The notes under the pieces are model-generated. The model saw only the letters and a list, made by a program, of their open reading frames with translations. It was not told the DNA's origin and did no database searches. From CAXBYZ01 sp043826085 (GTDB taxonomy: Bacteria > Patescibacteriota > Microgenomatia > UBA1400 > CG1-02-47-37), in contig JBDRQW010000070.1 of assembly GCA_043826085.1 (NCBI GenBank), positions 1-14,869 on the forward strand: DNA of 14,869 nt. Reading direction: 5' to 3'. Numbering within the stretch: position 1 is the first letter of the stretch; each line of letters begins with the position of its first letter. This document shows positions 6,743-13,186 of this stretch, one piece after another. The position numbers were made by a program, and so were the translations under genes.

Positions 6743-6763
6743 ATCACACCTCTAAGGTGTGAT
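6743..6763. repeat. Palindrome (ATCACACCT family) before miaB
   Basis: Arm ATCACACCT (6743-6751), loop CTA, arm AGGTGTGAT (6755-6763). An identical 21-bp element occurs at 12694-12714 and a near-identical one at 13321-13339. It starts 8 nt after the ATPase stop and ends immediately before the miaB Shine-Dalgarno (AGAGG, 6764-6768), so in RNA the hairpin could end the exporter mRNA or affect miaB translation. A run of A precedes it, which on the minus strand reads as a T-run after the hairpin. Confidence 0.85.
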
Positions 6764-6773
6764 AGAGGTAATT

Positions 6774-7883
6774 ATGTTTATAGTAAATAAAAAAACCTAC
6801 TTCATCTATACCTTCGGTTGTCAGGCTAATAAATCAGATTCAGAAAGAATCGCCGGTGATTATCAAGCTAGAGGATATCGAGAAGCTAAAAATATTGACT
6901 CTGCCGACGAAATCATTATCAACTCTTGCTCCGTTCGCCAACGAGCCGAGGATAGGGTAGTTGGTCTTATCTATAATCTCTCTCAACAATTCAAAAAAAA
7001 ATCAAAACCCAAAATAATTCTGACCGGATGTATGATCCATCATGGTAAAGCCAAACTTTTAAAAATGCTTCCCTTTGTCGACGAAATTCTCCCAATTATG
7101 GAAGTTGGCTTTAATTTGCCCATAGTTAGAAGAGACAAAAAACATGCTTGGATATCAATCTCCACCGGTTGTAATTCATTTTGCACTTATTGCATTGTTC
7201 CTTATTCGCGCGGTCGAGAAAAATCTCGATCCATTTTAGATATTTTAAAAGAAGTAGATAGCTTGGTTAAAAAAGGCTACATTGAAATCACTTTACTTGC
7301 CCAAAACGTTAATTCTTATGGTTTAGAAAAATTAGGTATCAACATTAGAAAACAACATAAAAAAGTAAAAAGTAAACCGCCATTTGTTAAATTACTGGAA
7401 AAAATTTGTACTTATGAGCAAATAAAAATAATTAGGTTTTTAACCCCCAATCCTTGGGATTTTTCAGACGAACTCATTAATTGTATTAAAGATCATAAAA
7501 AAATTGATCGTTATCTTCACCTTCCGGTTCAATCCGGGTCTAATAAAATTTTAAAGAAAATGAATCGAGGATATACCAGAGAACAATATCTCACTTTAAT
7601 TAATCAAATTAGATTAAAAATTCCTGAAGTCGAGCTTGGTACCGACATTATTGTTGGTTTCCCCGGGGAAACAGAAAAAGATTTTCAACAAACTATCGAC
7701 TTAGCTAAAAAAGTTGGCTTTAAAGTTGCCTTTGTAGCTCAATACTCTCCGCGCTCCAATACTATTGCAGATAAATTATACAAAGATAATATATCTCCGC
7801 AAGAAAAAAAACGCCGTTGGAATATCTTAGAAAAATTAATCAACCAACCTCACTTAAAAAATAGACCAAAAGTTATTAAATGA
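6774..7883 (+). CDS. miaB: tRNA-2-methylthio-N6-dimethylallyladenosine synthase MiaB, no TRAM domain
   Basis: MiaB is a radical-SAM enzyme that adds the 2-methylthio group to i6A37 of tRNA. From the ATG at 6774 the product is 369 aa. The N-terminal domain keeps its three cluster cysteines (Cys16 in TFGCQANKSDSE, Cys52 in NSCSVRQRAED, Cys86 in LTGCM), and the radical-SAM motif CNSFCTYC gives Cys133, Cys137 and Cys140. GTDIIVGFPGET and QYSPRSNT are typical of the methylthiotransferase family. The protein stops soon after the radical-SAM domain, so the usual C-terminal TRAM domain of about 60-70 residues is absent. An in-frame GTG at 6759 lies inside the palindrome and is a worse start than the ATG with AGAGG 5 nt upstream. 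It overlaps miaA by 4 nt. RimO or MtaB are less likely because of the miaA partner. Confidence 0.92.
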   Translation: MFIVNKKTYFIYTFGCQANKSDSERIAGDYQARGYREAKNIDSADEIIINSCSVRQRAEDRVVGLIYNLSQQFKKKSKPKIILTGCMIHHGKAKLLKMLPFVDEILPIMEVGFNLPIVRRDKKHAWISISTGCNSFCTYCIVPYSRGREKSRSILDILKEVDSLVKKGYIEITLLAQNVNSYGLEKLGINIRKQHKKVKSKPPFVKLLEKICTYEQIKIIRFLTPNPWDFSDELINCIKDHKKIDRYLHLPVQSGSNKILKKMNRGYTREQYLTLINQIRLKIPEVELGTDIIVGFPGETEKDFQQTIDLAKKVGFKVAFVAQYSPRSNTIADKLYKDNISPQEKKRRWNILEKLINQPHLKNRPKVIK

Positions 7884-8824
7884 AAAAATTACTTATCATT
7901 TGTGGCCCTACCGCTACTGGCAAAACCGATCTTGGTTTAAAGTTAGCCAAAAAATTTAACGGTCAACTAATCTCTGTCGACTCCCGTCAAGTTTATAAAG
8001 GTATGAACATTGGTACTGGCAAAGACTTACCCAAAAACGTCAAGCAACACCAAGGCGGTCACTATTTAGTAAAGGGTATAAAGTTATGGGGTTATGATTT
8101 AGTTAATCCGGATCAAGAATTTAGTTTAGCTCACTTTATCAAATTTGTTAAACCATTAATTAAAAAGATTTATAAACAAAATCAACTACCAATTATTGTT
8201 GGCGGCACCGGTCTTTATCTTAAAGCCATTACCGGTAAACTAGATACCACTCACATTCCTCCAAATCAACCTCTTCGCCGAAAGTTAGGCGGACTCTCTA
8301 TTCAAGAACTTGGTGGCATCTTAAGAAAAGTTAATTCTATTCGTTTTGACTTTATGAACCATTCCGATCAACAAAATTCCCGTCGCCTAATCCGTGCCAT
8401 CGAAATTGCCAAATCAAATCACCCTCAAGGCCTTCAGGGAGACTCCCTGAAGTTCATTCTAGATCAACTCTGGATTGGTTTAAAAGCAGATAAAAAAATT
8501 CTTGACATCAGAATAAAAAAAAGAGTAGATCAACGCCTAAAGGCTGGTGCCCAAAAAGAAGTAAAAAAACTCATTAAAGCCGGTTACTCTTTTAACTTAC
8601 CTTCGATGTCAGCTATGGGTTATAAACAATGGCAGTTGTTTTTTAATAAAAATCATAATATAGATCAAGTTAGATTTGCTTGGAATCTAGCCGAAAAACA
8701 ATATCTTCGTCGCCAACTAACTTGGTTTAATAAAAATAAAAAAATCAATTGGTTTGATATCACCACCAAAGATTGTTACGCAAAAGTAGTTAGAAAGGTG
8801 ACTCTTTGGTATACTATAAATTAA
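7880..8824 (+). CDS. miaA: tRNA dimethylallyltransferase MiaA with embedded palindrome
   Basis: MiaA transfers a dimethylallyl group to N6 of A37 in tRNAs reading UNN codons, making the substrate of MiaB. The 314-aa product has the P-loop GPTATGKT (9-16), the DSRQVYKGMNIGTGK motif (from Asp34), PDQEFSLAHF, and IIVGGTGLYLKAI. RLIRAIEIA and the segment DIRIKKRVDQRLKAGAQKEV complete the fold, and LRRQLTWF lies near the C-terminus. Residues 185-190 (LQGDSL) are encoded by a perfect palindrome (8432-8452) in the variable stretch between RAIEIA and LWIGLKADKKIL, so the enzyme should tolerate it. ATGA overlap with miaB indicates coupling. A promoter for the next gene lies inside its last codons. Confidence 0.95.
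   Translation: MKKLLIICGPTATGKTDLGLKLAKKFNGQLISVDSRQVYKGMNIGTGKDLPKNVKQHQGGHYLVKGIKLWGYDLVNPDQEFSLAHFIKFVKPLIKKIYKQNQLPIIVGGTGLYLKAITGKLDTTHIPPNQPLRRKLGGLSIQELGGILRKVNSIRFDFMNHSDQQNSRRLIRAIEIAKSNHPQGLQGDSLKFILDQLWIGLKADKKILDIRIKKRVDQRLKAGAQKEVKKLIKAGYSFNLPSMSAMGYKQWQLFFNKNHNIDQVRFAWNLAEKQYLRRQLTWFNKNKKINWFDITTKDCYAKVVRKVTLWYTIN
8432..8452. repeat. Palindromic element (LQGxSL family) inside miaA
   Basis: Arm CTTCAGGGA (8432-8440), loop GAC, arm TCCCTGAAG (8444-8452): nine perfect pairs within the coding region. It is read CTT CAG GGA GAC TCC CTG AAG, giving LQGDSLK. The recX element is read in the same phase as LQGFSL, which argues for a mobile or amplified element family rather than chance. 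Confidence 0.85.
8807..8815 (+). promoter_or_regulatory. Extended -10 promoter for the AI-2E-family permease
   Basis: TGG-TATACT (8807-8815) is an extended -10 element lying inside the last miaA codons. The predicted start, about 8822, is 4 nt before the ATG at 8826. There is no Shine-Dalgarno, and no strong -35. It is another probable leaderless start. Confidence 0.55.
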
Positions 8825-8825
8825 T

Positions 8826-9806
8826 ATGAAACCAGTCAAAGTTGAAATCTCTCACAAAACCATTGTCTTCACTGTTTTCTTTTTAATCTTTCTTTTATTC
8901 CTATATCAAATTCGCTATACTATTCTCTTTCTTTTTATTGCCATCATCTTTATGTCAGCCCTATCTCCCATGGTAGATAGACTGGAAAAATTCAAAATCC
9001 CCAGAGGTCTAAGTACTGCCATTTTTTTTATCTTAATGTGGACTATCATCAGCTTTGGTGTCGCTTCATTAGTCCCACCATTAGTTGAGCAATCAACAAA
9101 ATTTATTTCTAGGCTTCCACAAGATGTTTCTCAAATTACTCAAGGTAAATTGGATATCTCCATGTTTCAATCACATTTTGCCACCCTTCCAAATCAAATT
9201 GTAAAAATTGTCGTTAGTACTTTTAATAATGTCATCCAAATCTTTACCCTTATGGTGGTAGTTTTTTACCTCATTATTGAAAGAAAAAACTTAAAAAAAT
9301 ATCTCACTTTTCTTTTTGGTCATGGTGATAAAGAAAAGCATGCTGAACAATTTATCAATAAATTGGAATTGAAACTTGGAGGTTGGGTTCGTGGTCAACT
9401 AACCCTGATGATTATTGTTGGTCTTATGTCTTACATTGGTCTTACTTTTCTAGGAGTCGAATTTGCAGTTCCATTAGCTTTTATAGCGGGTTTATTTGAA
9501 ATCATTCCTAATATTGGCCCTACTTTATCCATGATTCCGGCCATCTTAGTTGCTTTTGGTACTTCACCGGTTTTAGGCCTAGCAGTTTTTGCCCTTTACT
9601 TTGTTATTCAGCAATTAGAGAACAACATCATTGTCCCCAAAATATTTTCAAAAGCCGTTGGAGTCAGTCCATTAATAGTTATAATTTCCTTAATGATTGG
9701 TTTTAGGATAGCCGGTGCCATCGGTGCCATTCTTTCACTTCCAACTGTTTTATTTATGGAAATCATTATCAACGATCTCTATAAAACTCATCATCTTCGA
9801 CAATAA
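8826..9806 (+). CDS. AI-2E family transporter (PF01594-type permease)
   Basis: This 326-aa membrane protein has two N-terminal hydrophobic segments (IVFTVFFLIFLLFLY and ILFLFIAIIFMSALSPMVD), a third from about 60 to 85, an amphipathic region that is probably extracytoplasmic (PPLVEQSTKFISRLPQDV), and four or five further helices. The family signature GLFEIIPNIGPTLSMIPAILVAF and the late segment QQLENNIIVPKIFSKAVGVSPL are both present. Members of this family include the quorum-signal exporter TqsA and Na+/H+ antiporter-like proteins, so the substrate cannot be named from sequence. The gene starts 2 nt after the miaA stop, and the acyltransferase follows with no gap. Length is usual (about 330-360 aa). 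Confidence 0.92.
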   Translation: MKPVKVEISHKTIVFTVFFLIFLLFLYQIRYTILFLFIAIIFMSALSPMVDRLEKFKIPRGLSTAIFFILMWTIISFGVASLVPPLVEQSTKFISRLPQDVSQITQGKLDISMFQSHFATLPNQIVKIVVSTFNNVIQIFTLMVVVFYLIIERKNLKKYLTFLFGHGDKEKHAEQFINKLELKLGGWVRGQLTLMIIVGLMSYIGLTFLGVEFAVPLAFIAGLFEIIPNIGPTLSMIPAILVAFGTSPVLGLAVFALYFVIQQLENNIIVPKIFSKAVGVSPLIVIISLMIGFRIAGAIGAILSLPTVLFMEIIINDLYKTHHLRQ

Positions 9807-10802
9807 ATGTCTTCCCTCTCTATCAATAAAGATAGATTAACCGTCGGTTCAATCAAAGGCATTGCTATTCTTGCTGTTATTTTTATTCACTTATTTACTT
9901 TGCTTACTCAAAAACAATTTACTGTTTCTCCTCAAAATTTAATCTTTTTATTTCTCGATCAAATCATGCGTTTTTGTGTTCCTGTCTTTATTTTTCTTTC
10001 AGGATATGGTTTAGAGTTAAGTTGTCAACAAAAAAACTTTGATTTAAAAAGTTTTATCAAAAAAAGAAGTCTTACAATCTTGCCTTTATATTTTCTTTGG
10101 TCTGCCTATTATATTGCTTTATCAATTCTTATTATACCTTGGTGGAAAGTTTTAAGTGGTTGGTCAGTCTCTCAAATTATTTTTAATGGTCGAGCTGACT
10201 ATCATCTTTACTTTGTTCCGGTAATTTTTAAACTTTATCTTGTTTTCGCTTTATTAAAAAAACTCCCTAAAAAATTATTCTTACCCTTATTTTATTGTGC
10301 CATTATTTTTCAACTTTATTTCTATTCCTACTTCACTATAAAAACCCCATTTATTTCCGATCAGCTTCAACACAGCAATATTTTAGTTTGGGCAGGCTAT
10401 TTTATGTTAGGTATATGGCTGGCTAATAAAGAAAAATTTCTTTCAAAAAGAAATTCTTTAATTCTCATTATTTTTGGCCTTGGTTTGTCGGTTTTTGAAG
10501 CCTTTCAGGTAGTTGGTAAAAGTGGTGATGTTATCCAAGCTATTCGTTTTGCTAAACTTTCAAATATTTTTTACTCAATTGGTTTGATTGGTTTATTTTT
10601 AATCTCAACTTCAAAAATACTCAAAAACAAATATTTATCATGGTTTGGTCAAAACTCATATCTAATTTATTTGGCTCACCCCTTACCACTTCATTTACTT
10701 AAATTTGATTTATCTCTTGTTCCCATAATTCCAACTTTATTAAGTTATGTTTTTGTTATTTTTCTCTCAATCGTTATTCAAAAAAGTGCTAGGAAGCTAT
10801 AA
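9807..10802 (+). CDS. Membrane acyltransferase, acyltransferase-3 family
   Basis: This 331-aa protein has about ten transmembrane helices and the N-terminal signature of acyltransferase-3 enzymes: IKGIAILAVIFIHLF with the conserved histidine, then FVPVFIFLSGYGLELS. The C-terminal part (LSWFGQNSYLIYLAHPLPLHLL) is also typical. Such enzymes O-acylate sugars or lipids of the cell envelope using acyl donors; the acceptor is unknown here. Its ATG follows directly on the upstream TAA, indicating translational coupling. The last five codons (A-R-K-L-stop) are antisense to the conserved 3' end of RNase P RNA, an overlap of 15 nt. Base composition is among the most T-rich of the window, as expected for a membrane protein. 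Confidence 0.88.
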   Translation: MSSLSINKDRLTVGSIKGIAILAVIFIHLFTLLTQKQFTVSPQNLIFLFLDQIMRFCVPVFIFLSGYGLELSCQQKNFDLKSFIKKRSLTILPLYFLWSAYYIALSILIIPWWKVLSGWSVSQIIFNGRADYHLYFVPVIFKLYLVFALLKKLPKKLFLPLFYCAIIFQLYFYSYFTIKTPFISDQLQHSNILVWAGYFMLGIWLANKEKFLSKRNSLILIIFGLGLSVFEAFQVVGKSGDVIQAIRFAKLSNIFYSIGLIGLFLISTSKILKNKYLSWFGQNSYLIYLAHPLPLHLLKFDLSLVPIIPTLLSYVFVIFLSIVIQKSARKL

Positions 10803-11123
10803 GCCAAATTCTGTCTGTCCCGATTTAATCGGGATTTTGTGATGACATCTATCTATGCCTTCAAGCTTCGATCCTCGGGAAAACATCCTCAAGCGGATCA
10901 ATCGGAAGTTGCTGCGGGGAGAATTACCACCCTCCGATTTTCGTCGGAGTGGTTCCTGCTTTAACTGTAAAGCAAGACGTTTCACATTGCTCGTCTCTGT
11001 GGCTTCACTGTGTTTAATGGCTAAGCCCATCAAACCTTCCGACTTTACGTCGGAACACCCTGTTTTCTGCAGTCTGGACTTTCCTGTCCGACGTAACGTC
11101 GGACCATCACCACACTTCCTAGC
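10788..11123 (-). ncRNA. rnpB: RNase P RNA (catalytic RNA), about 336 nt
   Basis: The ribozyme trims 5' leaders from pre-tRNAs. On the minus strand the 5' end GCTAGGAAG pairs with CTTCCTAGC at the 3' end (P1). P2 is GTGATG/CATCAC. The near-universal AGGAAAGTCC block and the distal ACAGA...GGCTTATAG block form P4 with the conserved bulged U. ACAGAGACGAGC matches the CR-II/III region. Peripheral hairpins at 11086-11104, 11037-11055, 10932-10949 and 10818-10834 are near-perfect palindromes (stems built on CCGA/TCGG), the last inserted between P2' and CR-V. The P15-like loop reads GAGGATG and I do not find the usual GGU that pairs with tRNA CCA. A T-run (complement of 10780-10785) follows the 3' end. 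The RNA overlaps the acyltransferase gene. Confidence 0.93.
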
Positions 11124-11129
11124 CGGTAT

Positions 11130-11138
11130 ATTATATCA
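11130..11138 (-). promoter_or_regulatory. Extended -10 promoter of RNase P RNA
   Basis: On the minus strand TGA-TATAAT (complement of 11138-11130) is a consensus extended -10. It predicts a start near 11123, exactly the first base of P1. The -35 position is poor (CAATTA) and is shared with the -35 of the divergent promoter at 11156-11184. Confidence 0.75.
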
Positions 11139-11155
11139 CTTAAAACTTACTTTAA

Positions 11156-11184
11156 TTGACATTTCCGGCTATTTTTTACATAAT
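11156..11184 (+). promoter_or_regulatory. Promoter for the MscS-like gene, divergent from RNase P RNA
   Basis: TTGACA (11156-11161, perfect consensus), 17-bp spacer, CATAAT (11179-11184, 5 of 6). The predicted start is near 11191 and gives a leader of about 43 nt that contains a perfect Shine-Dalgarno. The -35 overlaps the upstream region of the RNase P RNA promoter, so the two polymerases may compete. Confidence 0.78.
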
Positions 11185-11233
11185 TAAAATAATAGGCTTT
11201 GCAAGTCTAATTAAAAAGGAGGTGAAAATAGAC

Positions 11234-11938
11234 ATGTCAAATTCATTAAATGCCATTTCAAATTGGCAAGAAGCTGTTTTACTGGCTGGAGCCAATGTGC
11301 TTAGTCGATTTTTTAATTTTCTCCCCAGTCTTTTTGGTGCCATCGTCATTTTTATCTTTGGTTTAATTTTAGCCAAATGGGGCAAAGCTCTGATTGTTAA
11401 GATTTTAAATCTAGTTAAACTGGATAAGCTTTTAAGTAAAAGTGGTCTTCAGCCATTTTTAACCAAAGCCGAAGTCAAGCTAAAAGCTTCAATATTTTTT
11501 GGAGAAATTACTCGATGGCTAATCACTATTGTCTTTTTTATTGCCAGCGTAAACGTCTTAGGTTTAACTACCGTCTCAGGAGTTTTAAATAATATTTTAG
11601 GATATATTCCAAGTATTATTTCAGCAGTTTTAATTTTAACCGCAGGAGTTCTTCTTGCCGGTTTAGTTGAAAACTTTGTCAAAGGAACAGTTAATCAAGT
11701 TGAGCCAAAGACTAGTAGGTTGCTTAGCAAAATTTCTAGTTATCTAGTTGTTACTGTTGCTGCTTTGGCCGCTATCAACGAACTGGGAATTGCCCAAGCG
11801 CTTATCAACACTCTCTTTATTGGAGTAGTTGCCACCCTAACTTTAGGTATTGGTTTAAGTCTTGGTTTAGGAGGTAAAGATATTGTGTCCAAAATTTTAA
11901 TGGACTGGTATACTAACTTTCAGAAAAAAGGAAAGTAA
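11234..11938 (+). CDS. Conserved-TM-helix membrane protein, MscS-like without beta domain
   Basis: This 234-aa protein has about five hydrophobic segments. Two repeated units, FLPSLFGAIVIFIFGLILAK (about 31-50) and YIPSIISAVLILTAGVLLAG, match the conserved TM helix repeat (PF05552 type) found in small relatives of mechanosensitive channels. The last part, TLTLGIGLSLGLGGKDIVSK, resembles the pore-lining glycine/alanine-rich helix of MscS (GxxxxGxGxQ-like), but the protein ends soon after it, so the cytoplasmic MscS beta domain is missing. I start it at the ATG 11234 because AAGGAGGTG (11216-11224) is the best Shine-Dalgarno of the window, 9 nt upstream; a longer ORF from 11156 would begin at the promoter. 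Ion-channel function is an inference. uppP follows after 3 nt. Confidence 0.82.
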   Translation: MSNSLNAISNWQEAVLLAGANVLSRFFNFLPSLFGAIVIFIFGLILAKWGKALIVKILNLVKLDKLLSKSGLQPFLTKAEVKLKASIFFGEITRWLITIVFFIASVNVLGLTTVSGVLNNILGYIPSIISAVLILTAGVLLAGLVENFVKGTVNQVEPKTSRLLSKISSYLVVTVAALAAINELGIAQALINTLFIGVVATLTLGIGLSLGLGGKDIVSKILMDWYTNFQKKGK

Positions 11939-11941
11939 GCC

Positions 11942-12694
11942 ATGACTCCATTTCAAGGACTAATATTAGGTCTTATCCAAGGCCTTACTGAGTTTTTGCC
12001 GGTTAGCAGTTCTGGTCATTTGGTTATTACTCAAAATCTATTCCAATTGACTGAACCTCCAATAATTTTTGATATTTTAGTTCATCTGGCCACTTCTCTG
12101 GCTGTAATTATTGTTATCTTTAATTATTTAAAGAACATTAATTTAACTCAAATTAAACTTATTTTAATTGCTAGTATTCCGGCAGGGGTTATAGGGATTT
12201 TGTTAAATCAACAAATAGAAACTCTCTTTAGCTCTCTAAGATTAGTTAGTTTTAGTTTAATAGTTACCGGTTTAATTTTATTCTCAACCAAAAAATTAGC
12301 CAAGAAAAAATCCTCACTCAATTCGAAAAATTCTTTTTTTATCGGATTAGCTCAGGCTCTGGCTATTATTCCCGGTATTTCTCGGTCGGGGAGTACTATT
12401 ACCGCTGGCTTGCATCAAGGTTTAACTCCAAAAGATGCTTTTAATTTTTCTTTTTTAATTTCCTTACCGGCTATTTTCGGCGCTCAACTACTTCAATTAA
12501 ATAAACTGGGCAATTTATCCTCAGCAGAACTTCCCACTCTCGCCATTGGCTTTTTCACCGCCTTTATATCTGGTTTACTCGCCCTCAAAACCTTTAAAAA
12601 ACTCGTCATCAAAGGCAAACTCAGTTACTTTGGTTTTTATTGTCTCGCCCTCGGTTGTATTGTTCTCTTTTTTGCAAGGTACGGTACCTTGTAA
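11942..12694 (+). CDS. uppP: Undecaprenyl-diphosphatase UppP (BacA)
   Basis: UppP removes a phosphate from undecaprenyl diphosphate so that the lipid carrier can be reused for peptidoglycan and other wall polymers; loss or excess affects bacitracin sensitivity. The 250-aa membrane protein has the signature LTEFLPVSSSGHLVI near the N-terminus and the second motif IPGISRSGSTITAGL, which together hold the catalytic Glu, Ser and Arg residues. Its length is slightly shorter than the usual 265-280 aa. The C-terminus (ARYGTL) is encoded by a palindrome (12675-12691) that immediately precedes the stop. The start follows the upstream stop by 3 nt with AAGGAAAG as Shine-Dalgarno, so it forms an operon with the MscS-like gene. 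Confidence 0.96.
   Translation: MTPFQGLILGLIQGLTEFLPVSSSGHLVITQNLFQLTEPPIIFDILVHLATSLAVIIVIFNYLKNINLTQIKLILIASIPAGVIGILLNQQIETLFSSLRLVSFSLIVTGLILFSTKKLAKKKSSLNSKNSFFIGLAQALAIIPGISRSGSTITAGLHQGLTPKDAFNFSFLISLPAIFGAQLLQLNKLGNLSSAELPTLAIGFFTAFISGLLALKTFKKLVIKGKLSYFGFYCLALGCIVLFFARYGTL
12675..12691. repeat. Palindrome encoding the end of UppP
   Basis: Arm CAAGGTA (12675-12681), loop CGG, arm TACCTTG (12685-12691), extended by one G-T pair. It encodes the last residues of UppP and abuts the TAA stop. The 3-nt loop and CAAGG/CCTTG ends recall the recX element, but the reading phase differs. Confidence 0.7.
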
Positions 12695-12714
12695 TCACAC
12701 CTCTAAGGTGTGAT
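12694..12714. repeat. Palindrome (ATCACACCT family) after uppP
   Basis: This is identical over 21 bp to the element at 6743-6763 (arm ATCACACCT, loop CTA). Its first base is the last base of the uppP stop codon, so uppP ends in two back-to-back hairpins. No T-run follows. Confidence 0.88.
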
Positions 12715-12739
12715 ATGAGATTAGTCCGGCTTAATTTGA

Positions 12740-12800
12740 GGTTAGCCTGCGAAGACTGTCTTTGCAGGTGGATAGCCAGCGAGAGTGCAACGTGGTCGAG
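12740..12800. repeat. Dispersed composite repeat, copy A
   Basis: It comprises a hairpin (arm CCTGCGAAGA 12746-12755, loop CTG, arm TCTTTGCAGG with one G-T pair) plus a conserved unpaired tail containing GCCAGCGAGAGTGCAAC. It aligns with copy C (13547-13608) with five differences over about 62 positions. The preceding 12723-12739 looks like a degraded first hairpin. It belongs to a family with copies at 13.2, 13.5 and 14.4 kb. Confidence 0.8.
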
Positions 12801-12837
12801 TACCGGAACCCGAACCCTGCAAAGTACTCAAAAGTAA

Positions 12838-12846
12838 TGATATAAT
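12838..12846 (+). promoter_or_regulatory. Consensus extended -10 promoter, 88-aa ORF
   Basis: TGA-TATAAT (12838-12846) is a perfect extended -10. The predicted start, about 12853, is 1 nt before the ATG at 12854. There is no Shine-Dalgarno. The -35 position (CTGCAA) is weak. Confidence 0.65.
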
Positions 12847-12853
12847 CCGTGCC

Positions 12854-13120
12854 ATGGAAAGACAAAAAGCATTCCTTGGGTGGAATTGCAAATTATCACC
12901 AGAAGAAGTCCGACTAGCAGAAGAAGAGTGGGTTCTAAGTGGCCATGTAAAAAAATGGAAATCTCAGCCTGACGGAACTGCTACTCTCAGAGTTGCTCCG
13001 TGGAAGTTAGGCTCATGGTTCACAATGGAAATGTTTATTGAAGGTTTGGGAGAATATATGCATCAGACTATAAATGTGGAAAAAGTTGGTGAAGTAGAAA
13101 TTGTGGAACGGGAATATTAA
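12854..13120 (+). CDS. Hypothetical protein, 88 aa, acidic, leaderless
   Basis: I do not recognise the family. The ATG at 12854 sits 8 nt after a perfect extended -10, so I prefer it to an upstream in-frame ATG at 12785 whose added residues would be translated repeat sequence. The protein is soluble, rich in Glu, Trp and Met, with LSPEEVRLAEEEWVLSGHVKKW predicted as a helix followed by beta-like stretches (TATLRVAPWKLGSWFTMEMF, INVEKVGEVEIVEREY). No signal peptide or membrane segment is visible. It lies between two dispersed repeat copies (A and B), a typical accessory location. The coding signal is moderate: codon use is less T-rich than its neighbours and Trp occurs five times. Confidence 0.6.
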   Translation: MERQKAFLGWNCKLSPEEVRLAEEEWVLSGHVKKWKSQPDGTATLRVAPWKLGSWFTMEMFIEGLGEYMHQTINVEKVGEVEIVEREY

Positions 13121-13186
13121 AGATTTTCATTTTTTGTGCATTAGTGAAAGGTGAGGAACGGAGAAGCTTTTCGAAGAAAATTTTTG

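Noticed and set aside
10797..11187. Open frames on both strands across RNase P RNA
   Set aside because: They lie in a well-supported structural RNA, and their translations show no protein motif.
11156..11233. Upstream start for the MscS-like protein
   Set aside because: It coincides with the -35 box; the ATG at 11234 has a perfect Shine-Dalgarno.
12785..12853. Upstream start for the 88-aa protein
   Set aside because: The extra residues would be translated repeat sequence, upstream of a perfect promoter -10.
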